In this document: positions 17,906 to 27,625 of the stretch, piece after piece
Layout: each line of letters opens with the position of its first letter
Position numbering within the stretch: position 1 is the first letter of the stretch
Origin: Chersky-840 sp963794615
Lineage (GTDB): Bacteria; Actinomycetota; Acidimicrobiia; Acidimicrobiales; UBA8190
Assembly (NCBI GenBank): GCA_963794615.1
Contig: CAWCEP010000005.1
Coordinates: 124,001 to 188,000 of the forward strand
Direction of reading: 5' to 3'
DNA length: 64,000 nucleotides
Notes under the pieces: model-generated
What the model saw: the letters and a program-made list of their open reading frames with translations, nothing else
Told to the model about the DNA's origin: nothing
Database searches by the model: none
Position numbers and translations under genes: made by a program

Positions 17906-17917
17906 CTATCTAGATAG
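17906..17917. promoter_or_regulatory. perfect palindrome CTATCTAGATAG upstream of sufB
   Basis: A 12-bp perfect inverted repeat sits about 80 bp before sufB in an A/T-rich patch inside very GC-rich DNA. Such a site is a reasonable operator or overlapping -10 region for an Fe-S or iron-responsive repressor (SufR or Rrf2 type), but no regulator gene lies nearby and the site does not match a consensus I can confirm. Confidence 0.4.
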
Positions 17918-17998
17918 GAGAAATCCTCCGGGCAGGCATGACGCCCCGGCTCGGCGACGTCGGGCTCGTGCAGGTCAGGGCCAGAGGTGATGGAAACG

Positions 17999-19399
17999 AT
18001 GGCGACAACCGATCTCGATCTCGGCCGGTACAAGCTCGGCTGGAGCGACGTCGAGGACTACGTCTTCAAGCCCAAGAAGGGCCTCTCCGAAGAGATCGTT
18101 CGTGAGATGTCGGGCATGAAGGGCGAGCCCGACTGGATGCGCGACTTCCGCCTGAAGGCACTCAAGCGGTTCATGGCCCGCCCCATGGCGCCATGGTTCG
18201 CCGTCAACATGCCCGACCTCGATTTCGACAACATCTACTACTACGTGAAGCCGACCGAGGGTCAGGTGCGCGACTGGGACGCGCTGCCCGATTCCATCAA
18301 GTCGACCTACGAGAAGCTGGGCATCCCCGAGGCCGAGAGGAAGTATCTCGCCGGTGTGACCGCCCAGTACGAGAGCGAAGTCGTCTTTCACCGCAACCGG
18401 GCCGATCTCGAGTCCCAAGGTGTCCTGTTCTGTGACATGGACACGGCGGTGCGCGACTACCCCGAGCTGGTGAAGCGTTGGTTCGGGACGATCATCCCCC
18501 CCAACGACAACAAGTTCGCCGCCCTCAACTCGGCGGTGTGGTCGGGTGGGTCGTTCATCTACGTCCCGCCCGGGGTGAAGGTCGACATGCCGCTGCAGGC
18601 GTACTTCCGGATCAACACCGAGAACATGGGCCAGTTCGAGCGAACCTTGATCATCGCGGACGAGGGTTCAGAGGTTCACTATGTCGAAGGGTGCTCGGCG
18701 CCGGTGTACACCACCGACTCGCTCCACTCGGCCGTGGTCGAGCTGGTGGCGCTGCAGGGCTCGCGCATCACCTACACCACCATCCAGAACTGGTCGAACA
18801 ACGTCTACAACCTCGTCACCAAGCGGGCGCGCGCCGAAGCCGAAGCCCACGTGGCCTGGATCGACGGCAACATCGGATCGCGCCTCACCATGAAGTACCC
18901 GTCGGTGTACCTGATGGGGCCGAAGGCTTCGGGTGAAGTCCTGTCGGTGGCATATGCCGGCGCCGGGCAGCACCAGGACGCCGGGGCCAAGATGATCCAC
19001 GCCGCGCCCGAGACCACGTCGACCATCGTGTCGAAGTCGATCTCCAAAGACGGCGGCCTGTCGACGTACCGTGGCCTCGTCCGGGTGGAGGAAGGGGCGA
19101 AACACGCCAAGAGCTTCGTGCGTTGCGACGCGCTCATCCTCGACGAGGAGTCGACCTCCGAGACCAAGCCCTACATGGAGGTCGAGGAACGCGACGCCCA
19201 GATCGGCCACGAGGCGACGGTGTCGAAAGTCGGCGAGGACCAGCTCTTCTATCTCATGAGTCGCGGGCTCTCCGAGAGCCAGGCCATGAGTATGATCGTG
19301 AACGGCTTCATCGAGCCTGTGGTCCGGACGCTGCCCATGGAATACGCGGTCGAGTGGAGCCGGCTCATCGAGCTGCAGATGGAAGGCGCCGTCGGCTGA
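17999..19399 (+). CDS. sufB: Fe-S cluster assembly scaffold SufB
   Basis: The 466-residue protein is a full-length SufB. It opens with LGRYKLGWSDVEDYVFKPKKGL and contains FYAVN-like FAVNMPDLDFDNIYYYVKP, SAVWSGGSFIYVPPGVKVDM, EGCSAPVYTTDSLHSAVVE, the long beta-helix core and the C-terminal FVRCDALILDE, GHEATVSKVGEDQLFYLMSRG and GFIEPVV blocks. SufB forms the SufBC2D complex in which Fe-S clusters are built. GTG 17987 and ATG 17990 are alternative starts in the same frame; 17999 has the better distance to AGAGG at 17983. It heads a cluster with a small Cys-rich protein, sufD, a Rieske protein and a sufC paralog. Confidence 0.95.
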   Translation: MATTDLDLGRYKLGWSDVEDYVFKPKKGLSEEIVREMSGMKGEPDWMRDFRLKALKRFMARPMAPWFAVNMPDLDFDNIYYYVKPTEGQVRDWDALPDSIKSTYEKLGIPEAERKYLAGVTAQYESEVVFHRNRADLESQGVLFCDMDTAVRDYPELVKRWFGTIIPPNDNKFAALNSAVWSGGSFIYVPPGVKVDMPLQAYFRINTENMGQFERTLIIADEGSEVHYVEGCSAPVYTTDSLHSAVVELVALQGSRITYTTIQNWSNNVYNLVTKRARAEAEAHVAWIDGNIGSRLTMKYPSVYLMGPKASGEVLSVAYAGAGQHQDAGAKMIHAAPETTSTIVSKSISKDGGLSTYRGLVRVEEGAKHAKSFVRCDALILDEESTSETKPYMEVEERDAQIGHEATVSKVGEDQLFYLMSRGLSESQAMSMIVNGFIEPVVRTLPMEYAVEWSRLIELQMEGAVG

Positions 19400-19459
19400 T
19401 CGGGTCGGGCTTTTCCCGGCCCCTCCGCTCAGCGGGCCGAGGGAGAGGAGGCGGTCGGG

Positions 19460-19798
19460 GTGCCCATGCGTGAAGGGTGCAAGCACTTCCAGAGCCGCTC
19501 GTACGACAACGGTGAAGTGGTGCGGTTCTGCGAGCTCGACCTCGCCCCCGAGGCGCCGTGGCGGTGCCCCGATCCGTGTTCCTCGTTCGAGCCTCGCATG
19601 GTGGACCTGGGCTGGCAGCCCGGGACCCTGGTCCGGCCTCCGGTCGAGGACGAGCCCGGCCCCGGGGGTCCCGATGTGGTGCGACTGCTCGAGGAAGCGG
19701 CTGACATCGTCGACGCCGTCGTGCCCGAGACCCTGGCCGAGGTGGAGAAGCAAGAGCGCGCCAAAGATCGCGGCCGGCGCTGGTGGAGGCGTCGCTGA
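19460..19798 (+). CDS. small Cys-rich protein of the suf cluster
   Basis: The GTG at 19460 is preceded by AGGAGG at 19446, a good ribosome site, and gives 112 residues. Four cysteines fall in the first 40 residues (REGCKHF, RFCELDL, WRCPDPCSSF), a layout suited to binding zinc or an Fe-S cluster. The rest is acidic and ends in a basic RGRRWWRRR tail. I do not recognise a named family. Its place between sufB and sufD suggests an accessory role in cluster assembly or delivery, which is inference. It does not look like SufE or SufU, both of which have a single active cysteine context absent here. Confidence 0.65.
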   Translation: MPMREGCKHFQSRSYDNGEVVRFCELDLAPEAPWRCPDPCSSFEPRMVDLGWQPGTLVRPPVEDEPGPGGPDVVRLLEEAADIVDAVVPETLAEVEKQERAKDRGRRWWRRR

Positions 19799-19845
19799 CC
19801 CAACGGGTCGCGCCGTGGCTCGGCACTCGACAACGACGTCGGGTG

Positions 19846-20724
19846 TCAGCGACCTCTGAAGTCGGGAGCGCGTTCTCCATGAAGGCGGTCATGGCCTCGA
19901 CCAGGTCGTCGGAGCCGAGGAACCCGGCGTTCCAGGTCGCCACGTAGTCGAGGCCCTCGGCCACCGACCTGTCCTCACAGGCGGCGAGGACGGCCTTGGT
20001 GCCCTGGACGGCCAGCGGCGAGTTCGCCGCGATCTCGACGGCCAGCCGGTGCGCGGCGGTCAAGGCCTGGGGGGCATCGGGCAAGACCTCGTTCACGAGC
20101 CCGATCTCCTTGGCGCGCGCCGCGGTGATGTCCTTGCCCGTCAGGGCCAGCTCCGCCATGTGACCCTTTGCCGATGATGCGCGGAAGCCGCTGCAGGCTT
20201 CCGAGGTCGGCCACGATGGCGACCTTGGTCTCGCGTACCGAGAAGACGGCATCGGCACTCGCCACTCTGATGTCGCACGCCGAGACGACGTCGACCCCAC
20301 CGCCGATGCAGTAGCCGTGAATGGCGGCGATCACCGGCTTCGGGCACTCGGCGACCGACGTCACCGACGCCTGCATCCGGAGGACGCCTTGGCGGGCCGT
20401 GACGGCTCGCGACGCCATCGAGGGTTGGCGGGCCCGCCCCTTGCCGTTCCCCGCTCCGGCGCCATCCCCGTCGGCGTCTTCGCCCTCGGACCCGCCCGTG
20501 AGCACGCCGGCCATGGCCTTGAGGTCGAGGCCCACGCTGAAATGCGGCCCCCGGGCCGCGATGACGATGGCTCGCACGGCTCGGTCGGCCGACAGCTCGC
20601 CCATGGCCAGCGGCAGGTCGTTCCAGAACGCCGGGCCCATGGCGTTTCTCGCCTCGGGTCGGTCCAGCCACAGCGTGGCGACGTGGCCGTCGTGTTCGAT
20701 CGAGAGCACTTCGAATTCGGGCAT
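19846..20724 (-). CDS. enoyl-CoA hydratase/isomerase (crotonase) family protein (two apparent frameshifts)
   Basis: ATG 20724 starts a crotonase: MPEFEVLSIEHDGHVATLWL, PEARNAMGPAFW, HFSVGLDLKAMAGV (oxyanion region) and HGYCIGGGVDVVSACDIRVA. The frame changes near 20160 (one extra base in GGGTCACATGG) to continue as HMAELALTGKDITAARAKEIG and GLVNEVLPDAP, then again near 19872 (one base missing) to give APDFRGR and a stop at 19846. The net length is 292 residues, with a glycine/aspartate-rich loop near residue 80. It hydrates or isomerises acyl-CoA in fatty-acid breakdown. It is divergent from sufD and interrupts the suf cluster, so any Suf role is unlikely. Confidence 0.82.
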
Positions 20725-20889
20725 GCGGGAAACACTACGACCCCCGCCGGCCTGCTCTTGGTGCACCGCCCCCAGCGCTCGTGGGCGTGTCTCGTCGGAG
20801 GAGGGGGGTGGCACGCCCGGTAGGCTCTCTCCCCAGGTGCGTGTGCTCCCGCCGCCCCGCGTCCACGTCCGTAGAAGAGAGGTAGAGCC

Positions 20890-22249
20890 CTGACCACGTT
20901 CACCGCCGAGGCCTCCTCGGCACTCGGCGGCCCGCCGTGGCTGGCCCGGCGGCGGGCCGAGGCATGGGAGCGGTTCTCCGCCTCGAGCGTCCCCACCGAG
21001 GACGCGGAGGTGTGGCGCTACAGCGGCATCAATGGCTTCGACGTCGACGCCTTTGCTCCTGCGGCTCCGTCCTCCGACGGGGCGACCCGGGGCCGTCGTT
21101 GCCGCCGCCCGCCGCCTCGCCGACTCCCTCGGACCGCGGGCGGGGCTGGTCGTGACGCGCAACGGCGCCGTCGAGGCGATCGAGATGGCGCCCTCGGCAC
21201 CCGAGACGCTGTCGGTGGTGGCGGCCCGGACCGCGCCCGGTGACTCGGGCCCGGAGTCCCTCGGCAGGACAGGACCCGCCCATGACGCCTTCGGCGAATT
21301 GCACGACGCCTTCGTCGCCGACGTCGTGCTCGTCACCGTGGCCCGCAAAGCGATCGTCCCCGATCCGGTCATCGTCGTCCACCTGATCGAGCCCGGCCCA
21401 CCCCACGCACCGGGGATCTCGGTGTTCCCCCACACCGTGGTGGACATGCAGGGGTCGTCCGAGGCGGGGATCATCGAGATCACCGCGCCCGTCGCCGCGG
21501 GCGACGACCTGCCGGCCGGTGAGGAGCCCGACACCTCCGAGGCCGCCCTCGTCGTCCCGGTCACCGAGCTCCTCATCCCCGACGACACCCACCTCCGCTA
21601 CGCCAACCTGCAGGTCCTCGGGCAGGCCACGACGTCCATCGCCGTCCAGGCGAGCCGCGTCGGGCGCGACGCCAGCCTGCAGTCGTTCACGGCGGGCCTG
21701 GGTGGTCGCTACGCACGGGTCCGCACCGACTCCGTCCTCGTCGGCCAATCCGGACGTACCTCGCTGTTGGCCGCGTACCTGGGAACAGGCCATCAGGTCC
21801 ACGACTTCCGTACCCAGCAGGACCACCAGGCGCCGCGCACCGAGAGCCAGCTGCTGTTCGAGGGGGCCGTCGCCGACACGGCCAGATCGGTCTACAGCGG
21901 CCTGATCCAGATCCGGAAGGGGGCACGGGGAGCCAATGCCATGCAGACGAATCACAACCTCGTGCTCTCCGAGGGTGCCCATGCCGACTCCGTGCCCAAC
22001 CTCGACATCGACGAGAACGACGTCCGATGCAGCCACGCATCCACGGTGGGGCCCATCGACGAAGAGCAGCGCTACTACCTCGAGACGCGGGGGATCGCAC
22101 CGGCGGTGGCCGAGCGGCTCATCGTGTTGGGCTTCTTCTCGGACCTCGCCTCCCGGGCCCCGTTCCCGGGCGTCGGCCGGTGGGTCGAGGAGGCGGTGCA
22201 TCGCCGCATGGCGGGACGCCTGACGGCCCCGGGAGCCGACGATGGGTGA
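20890..22249 (+). CDS. sufD: Fe-S cluster assembly protein SufD (frameshifted; start may be CTG)
   Basis: The product matches SufD: WERFSASSVPTEDAEVWRYS near the N-terminus, then after a one-base gain in the GGGG run at 21089-21092 the frame continues as VVAAARRLADSLG and covers the beta-helix core (HTVVDMQGSSEAG, LRYANLQVLGQ, TNHNLVLSEGAHADSVPNLD) to the C-terminal CSHASTVGPIDEEQRYYLETRG. One base removed gives 452 residues. An in-frame TAG at 20872 leaves only CTG 20890 as a start before the conserved region, with GAGAGG upstream. SufD partners SufB and SufC in the scaffold complex. The following Rieske gene overlaps by 8 bp. Confidence 0.88.
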
Positions 22250-22555
22250 CGTCGTCCGTCTGTGTCGGCGCGACGAGCTCTCTTCGGGCGCGGCCCGGCG
22301 GTTCGACGTCGGGACATACCGGATCGCCCTGGTACGCATCGAGGACGACTTCTACGCCATCGGCGACGAGTGCAGTCACGAGGACTACTCCCTCTCCGAG
22401 GGTGACGTGCTGGTCGACGCGTGCGAGATCGAGTGCTGGAAGCACGGCTCGATGTTCGACCTGCGCACGGGCGAACCCAGGTCGTTGCCGGCCACCAAGC
22501 CGGTTCCGGTCTACGTCGTGCGCATCGATGGTGACGACGTGCTCGTGGAGCTCCC

Positions 22556-22559
<4 letters not shown>
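22242..22559 (+). CDS. Rieske [2Fe-2S] ferredoxin of the suf cluster
   Basis: The 105-residue protein has a Rieske domain with two ligand pairs, CSHED (near residue 44) and CWKHG (near residue 65), spaced as in small bacterial Rieske ferredoxins of the non-haem type. No membrane helix or signal peptide is seen. It overlaps sufD at its start and the sufC-like gene at its stop, so it is translated with them. Small Rieske proteins of this kind are frequent in actinobacterial suf operons; a job in electron supply or cluster transfer during assembly is inference. Confidence 0.88.
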
Positions 22560-23381
<822 letters not shown>

Positions 23382-23452
23382 TTCGTCAGTCAACAACGGT
23401 GGCGGTACCATGACCGAGGCGCTGCCCGGTGGTACGACACAGGAGGCCGACC

Positions 23453-24634
23453 GTGCGTTTCTTCAGCTTCCACCTCATGCCGTACCCGGATCTCCCCCCT
23501 GACTACGACGGGCCGGCGTGGATCACCTGTCCCAACGAATTGTTCGACCCCCGCCTCGGTGGCGACCTCTACAACCGGTACATCGACGAGCTGGTGTACG
23601 CCGAGGAGCTCGGCTTCGACGGTGTGTGCGTCAACGAGCACCATCAGAATGCGTACGGCATCATGCCGTCCCCGAACCTGATCGCATCGATCCTGGCCCG
23701 ACTGACCTCACGCGTCCGCATCGCGGTGGTGGGAAACGCCCTTCCCCTCTACGACCCCCCCACGCGGGTGGCGGAGGAGTTCGCCATGATCGACTGCATC
23801 AGCGGTGGACGTCTCATCGCCGGGATGGTCGTGGGTGGGGGGCCTGAGTACTACTCGTTCTCGTTGAACCCGGCCCACGCCCGCGAACGGTTCGCCGAAG
23901 CCCATGACCTGATCCTCAGGGTGTGGACCGAGCCCGGCCCGTTCGAGTTCACCGGCAAGCACTACAAGCTCCGCTACGTGAACTCCTGGCCCCGCCCCGT
24001 CCAGCAGCCCCATCCCGAGATCTGGATCCCCGGTGTCGGTTCGCTCGAGACCCTGGAGTTCGTGGCCAAGCACCACTACGCCTACATGGGCATCCCGTAC
24101 TTCCACATCAGCGTGTTCGAGCGCATGTTCACCATGATGCGCGAGGCCTGTCAGAAAGAGGGGTACGACGCCGATCCTCTCCAGCTCGGATGGCTCGTAC
24201 CGATCTTCGTCGCCGACACCGACGCCGAGGCCCGGCGGCGCTACGAGGAGCACTTCTGGTATTTCGTGCGCCGCCTCCTCCCCGGCATCAACATCTCGCC
24301 TCCGGGCTACACCTCGGTGCGCTCGTCGGAGAACATCATGAAGAACGCCGGGACCTTCGCGCTCAACCTCGACTCGTGGGACGAGGTCGTCGACGGTCAG
24401 TACGCCATCGTGGGATCCCCCGAGACGGTGACCGAGCTGCTCGCCGCCAACATCGAGCGGTTGGGGGTGGGCAATCTCCTCGGGCTGTTCCAGCTGGGAA
24501 CCCTTCCCGCCGCGGACACGAAACAGAGCCTCGAGCTCTTCGCCACCGAGGTCATGCCGAAGCTGCGCGCCTCGTTCCCCGGCACCGAGCTGGCCGCGCC
24601 CCATGCGGCGGCCCCGGCCACGGCGACGTCGTGA
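23453..24634 (+). CDS. LLM-class flavin-dependent oxidoreductase
   Basis: GTG 23453 is preceded by AGGAGG at 23441 and gives 393 residues of a luciferase-like monooxygenase: MRFFSFHLMPYPDLPPDYDG, then YAEELGFDGVCVNEHHQNAYG and the barrel segments VAEEFAMIDCISGGRLIAGM and VGSLETLEFVAKHHYAY. The family uses FMN or F420. The gene overlaps the following hydrolase by 4 bp (GTGA), so the two are one transcription unit. A joint catabolic step, oxygenation followed by hydrolysis, is a fair inference. Longer starts at 23429 lack a ribosome site. Confidence 0.88.
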   Translation: MRFFSFHLMPYPDLPPDYDGPAWITCPNELFDPRLGGDLYNRYIDELVYAEELGFDGVCVNEHHQNAYGIMPSPNLIASILARLTSRVRIAVVGNALPLYDPPTRVAEEFAMIDCISGGRLIAGMVVGGGPEYYSFSLNPAHARERFAEAHDLILRVWTEPGPFEFTGKHYKLRYVNSWPRPVQQPHPEIWIPGVGSLETLEFVAKHHYAYMGIPYFHISVFERMFTMMREACQKEGYDADPLQLGWLVPIFVADTDAEARRRYEEHFWYFVRRLLPGINISPPGYTSVRSSENIMKNAGTFALNLDSWDEVVDGQYAIVGSPETVTELLAANIERLGVGNLLGLFQLGTLPAADTKQSLELFATEVMPKLRASFPGTELAAPHAAAPATATS

Positions 24635-25443
24635 CGACGCTGGTCCGCACCACGCTCGACAGCGCGCTCGGTGCCATCGAGGTCCACCGCGGGGGCCAGG
24701 GTGGGCCCGCCCCGCTCGTCTACCTGCACTCGGCCCAAGGTGAAGGCCCCGGCGCTTCCCTCTTGGAGGAGCTGGCCGCGACGCGACTGGTGGTGGCGCC
24801 GTTGTTCCCGGGCTTCGGGGCCTCCGAAGGGCTGCCCCATGTCGACGACATCGAGGACGCCGCCTTCCACATCCTGGACGTCCTCGACCGCTCCGAGCTC
24901 GCCCGGTGCGACCTCGTGGGGGCGTCGCTGGGGGGATGGATGGCAGCCGAGGTGGCCGTGCGTTGGCCCGAACGGGTGCGCCGGATGGTGCTCGTCAACC
25001 CGGTGGGCCTGTACGTGTCGGGGGCGCCCATCACAGAGATCTTCGGCCGCAAGCCGTCGGAGCTCGCCGGCGAGCTCTTCGCCGACCCCGACTATCCCCT
25101 CGCCCAGCTGATGCGGGCCATGGACGCCATGGAGGCGGACCCGTCGCAGATTCCCTTCGACCTCGTGCGGCCGATCCTGCAATCCCAGGCGGCCACGGCC
25201 AAGGTGGGGTGGAACCCCTATCTCCACGATCCCAAGTTGCCGGGGCGCCTGCACCGCGTCACGGCCCCGACGCGGATCGTCCATGCCCGCCAGGACGGGA
25301 TCGTTCCCCGGGCGCACGCCGAGGCGTACGCGGCCGCTATTCCCGACGCCGAGATCGTCGACCTCGATGGCGCCGCCCACCTGGCCGTCCTCGAACGACC
25401 CGACGAGGTGGCCACGCTCGTCCTCGAACACCTGGGGGACTGA
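24631..25443 (+). CDS. alpha/beta hydrolase
   Basis: The 270-residue protein starts at GTG 24631, overlapping the LLM stop. It has the alpha/beta hydrolase pattern: LVYLHSAQGEGPG near the oxyanion hole, LFPGFGASEG, the nucleophile elbow GASLGGW with serine near residue 96, and a C-terminal DGAAHLAVLERPDEVA with the catalytic histidine. RIVHARQDGIVP carries the acid residue. The enzyme is likely cytoplasmic. Coupling to the LLM gene suggests it hydrolyses the oxygenase product; the substrate is unknown. Confidence 0.87.
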   Translation: MTTLVRTTLDSALGAIEVHRGGQGGPAPLVYLHSAQGEGPGASLLEELAATRLVVAPLFPGFGASEGLPHVDDIEDAAFHILDVLDRSELARCDLVGASLGGWMAAEVAVRWPERVRRMVLVNPVGLYVSGAPITEIFGRKPSELAGELFADPDYPLAQLMRAMDAMEADPSQIPFDLVRPILQSQAATAKVGWNPYLHDPKLPGRLHRVTAPTRIVHARQDGIVPRAHAEAYAAAIPDAEIVDLDGAAHLAVLERPDEVATLVLEHLGD

Positions 25444-25877
25444 CACACCCTGTCGGCGCCCCTTTCGGCGTGAGCACCGACGGGGCGTGGCGCGACCTGG
25501 CGGGGACAGGACCCACTGGTACCGTCTTTCGCCATGGCCCGTCGTTCTCGTAGTGGTACGGACGCGGGGAAAGGCAAGCTGATCGGCCATGCGCGGCTCG
25601 ATCCGGAATCGGGACCGGGCTCCGGCGACTACGCGGCGGGGCGCGTCGGCCTCGAGCGTCTCGGTGTTCGCCACGGCGACGCACCGGTACCGGCCTCCGG
25701 CGAGCAGGCGTCGCCGGTCCCCGTGGAGCCGCCCGGCGCGGCGGGAGGAGGTGGGGACGGGCCCGGCGGACCGGAACCGGGCGCGCCCCCGGCGCCGTCC
25801 CCGACGGGGCACCGCCCCCGACGGTTCGGCCCCCGGGCCGTCGGGCCCGGCGTCGCCGCCGAAGCACAGGAGAACGA
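25444..25877. other. 434-bp gap before the LCP gene
   Basis: No convincing gene lies here. An open frame from ATG 25534 (beginning MARRSRSG) is rich in Gly, Pro and Arg and continues in a frame different from the LCP gene. It could be a cytoplasmic N-terminal tail of the LCP protein if a base were lost or gained before 25878, which would match the general frameshift pattern of the window. The sequence alone does not decide. Confidence 0.35.
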
Positions 25878-27023
25878 GTGCTCCGGTGGGTGGCGCTGGT
25901 CGTGGCGCTCGTGCTGGTGCTGTCGGGTTCGGTGTACGGCTACCTGTGGTACCGCCTGGGGCAGATCAAATCGGTCCGGTGCTCGGCGTGCGCGGTCGAG
26001 GCGCCCGGCGGCGCCTACAACGTGTTGATCGTGGGATCGGACTCGCGTGCCGGGGACACCGGCGCGGCGGTCAAAGCGTTCGGCAGCGCGTCACAGGTGG
26101 GAGGCCAGCGCAGCGACACGATCAAGATCCTCCACGTCGACCCGGCCACGAACTCGGCTCGACTGTTGTCGATCCCGCGCGACACCTACGTCACGTTGTC
26201 GGGCATGCCGTCGGGGACCGGATTGGCGACCGACAACAAGATCAACACGGCGTTCAACAGTGGACCGATCCCACTCATCCAGACCATCGAGAACACGTTC
26301 GGCATCCCCATCAACCATTTCGTGATCACCAGCTTCAACGGGGTGATCGACTTGGTCAAGGCGGTGGGTGGGATCAACCTCGACTTTCCGTACCCGGTAC
26401 GGGACAACGACGCCGGGAACAACAACTCGGGTCTCGTGATCACGCACTCGGGCTGCCAGACCCTGAACGGGAACATGGCGCTGGCCTTGGCGCGCTCGCG
26501 CTACTACGAGTACGAGATCCGACCCGGGTACTGGGAGTACGACGGCAGTGGTGACCTGGGACGCATCCAGCGTCAGAACGCCATCATCGAAGCCGTCATC
26601 AACCAAGCGAAGTCGAGCTACAACCCGCTGAAGGTCAACGCCTTCCTCGGCTCGGTCGTCCACGACATCACCAAGGACACGGCCATGTCGACGGGCATGA
26701 TGATCTCGTTGGTCCAGCGCTACCACGCCTTTTCCGGGTCGGATCTCCAGACGCTCACGCTTCCGACCCTGGGGGCGAGCTCGGACGGGGCCGGATCGGT
26801 GGAGGTCGTCCAACAGCCCCAGGCCAACGCGATGATCAGCCAGTTCCTGGGCTCGTCCCCCAATGCGGTCGTGACGCCGCCCCTCGACGCCTACGGGTCA
26901 CCGGTCACCGTGCCGTCCACCACCACGACCGCGCCCGCCACCTCGAGCGGCGCCGGGCACTCCGCCCCCACCACCACGACCCCGGTACCGGGCACGGGGT
27001 CGTTCAATCCCACTCCCTGCTGA
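25878..27023 (+). CDS. LytR-CpsA-Psr (LCP) family cell-wall glycopolymer ligase
   Basis: GTG 25878 follows AGGAGAA and gives 381 residues. A membrane helix (about 2-22, WVALVVALVLVLSGSVYGY) anchors an extracellular LCP domain with NVLIVGSDSRAGDTG, GQRSDTIKILHVDP, LLSIPRDTYV, INTAFNSGPIP, FNGVIDLVKAVGGI and a late RIQRQNAII. These include the Arg and Asp residues that bind polyprenyl pyrophosphate. LCP proteins attach teichoic-acid-like or arabinogalactan polymers to peptidoglycan. The C-terminal 45 residues are a Thr/Ser/Pro-rich tail ending in Cys. It is convergent with sufU, 13 bp apart. Confidence 0.9.
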   Translation: MLRWVALVVALVLVLSGSVYGYLWYRLGQIKSVRCSACAVEAPGGAYNVLIVGSDSRAGDTGAAVKAFGSASQVGGQRSDTIKILHVDPATNSARLLSIPRDTYVTLSGMPSGTGLATDNKINTAFNSGPIPLIQTIENTFGIPINHFVITSFNGVIDLVKAVGGINLDFPYPVRDNDAGNNNSGLVITHSGCQTLNGNMALALARSRYYEYEIRPGYWEYDGSGDLGRIQRQNAIIEAVINQAKSSYNPLKVNAFLGSVVHDITKDTAMSTGMMISLVQRYHAFSGSDLQTLTLPTLGASSDGAGSVEVVQQPQANAMISQFLGSSPNAVVTPPLDAYGSPVTVPSTTTTAPATSSGAGHSAPTTTTPVPGTGSFNPTPC

Positions 27024-27036
27024 GGGAGCCCCCCGC

Positions 27037-27561
27037 TCAGGCGTCGGGGGAGGTGGTGCTCCCCTCGGCTTCGTCGAGTCCCTGCGCCAAGGTGTTCCAA
27101 GACAGCGTGGCGCACTTGATGCGAACCGGGAACTTCACGACACCCTGGAGCGCGGCCAGCTCGCCCAGGGACTCGGGATCGGTCTCGACGGCATCGGCGT
27201 CGTCGGTCGAGCCGTTTCGGGAAGCGGTCGCGTCGGGCCCGTCGCCGAGCCGTGCCTCGTGGACCGACATCATCGCCTTGAAGGTCCGGATCAGGCTGCG
27301 GGTTTCGTCCACGGTCTTCCCCTTCACCGCCGCCGACATGAGCGACGCCGATGACTGGCTGATCGAACACCCCTGGCCGGCGAAGCGGATGTCGGTAACG
27401 GTGCCGTCCTGCACCTGTACGTACACGACGACCTCGTCCCCGCACAACGGATTGAACCCCTCGACCCGCTGCGCCGGGGGTGCCGGCAGCTCGCCCCGGT
27501 TCCGGGGGCTGCGATAGTGGTCGAGGATGATCTCGCGGTAGAGGTCTTCCAGACCCGTCAT
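27037..27561 (-). CDS. sufU: SufU-type Fe-S cluster assembly / sulfur transfer protein
   Basis: From ATG 27561 the product has 174 residues: MTGLEDLYREIILDHYRSPR, then NPLCGDEVVVYV, GQGCSISQSSASLM and IKCATLSWNTL, giving the three cysteines plus Asp of SufU, which binds zinc and accepts sulfur from SufS. The middle carries a low-conservation acidic insert near residues 105-130. SufU proteins replace SufE in many Gram-positive bacteria. The upstream in-frame extension (to 27756) overlaps sufS and is rejected. It is the last gene of the sufC-sufS-sufU unit, 64 bp after sufS. Confidence 0.93.
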   Translation of the reverse strand: MTGLEDLYREIILDHYRSPRNRGELPAPPAQRVEGFNPLCGDEVVVYVQVQDGTVTDIRFAGQGCSISQSSASLMSAAVKGKTVDETRSLIRTFKAMMSVHEARLGDGPDATASRNGSTDDADAVETDPESLGELAALQGVVKFPVRIKCATLSWNTLAQGLDEAEGSTTSPDA

Positions 27562-27625
27562 GGGCTCCTCGTCGTTCGGGGCTCGATCGTCGGCCCGCCG
27601 GGGGGGTCGATCCGGTGTCGCTTCA

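Noticed and set aside
19365..19845. C-terminal extension of the crotonase into the small Cys-rich gene
   Set aside because: The natural end APDFRGR-stop appears after restoring one base near 19872; the extension has no conservation and overlaps a gene with a good ribosome site.
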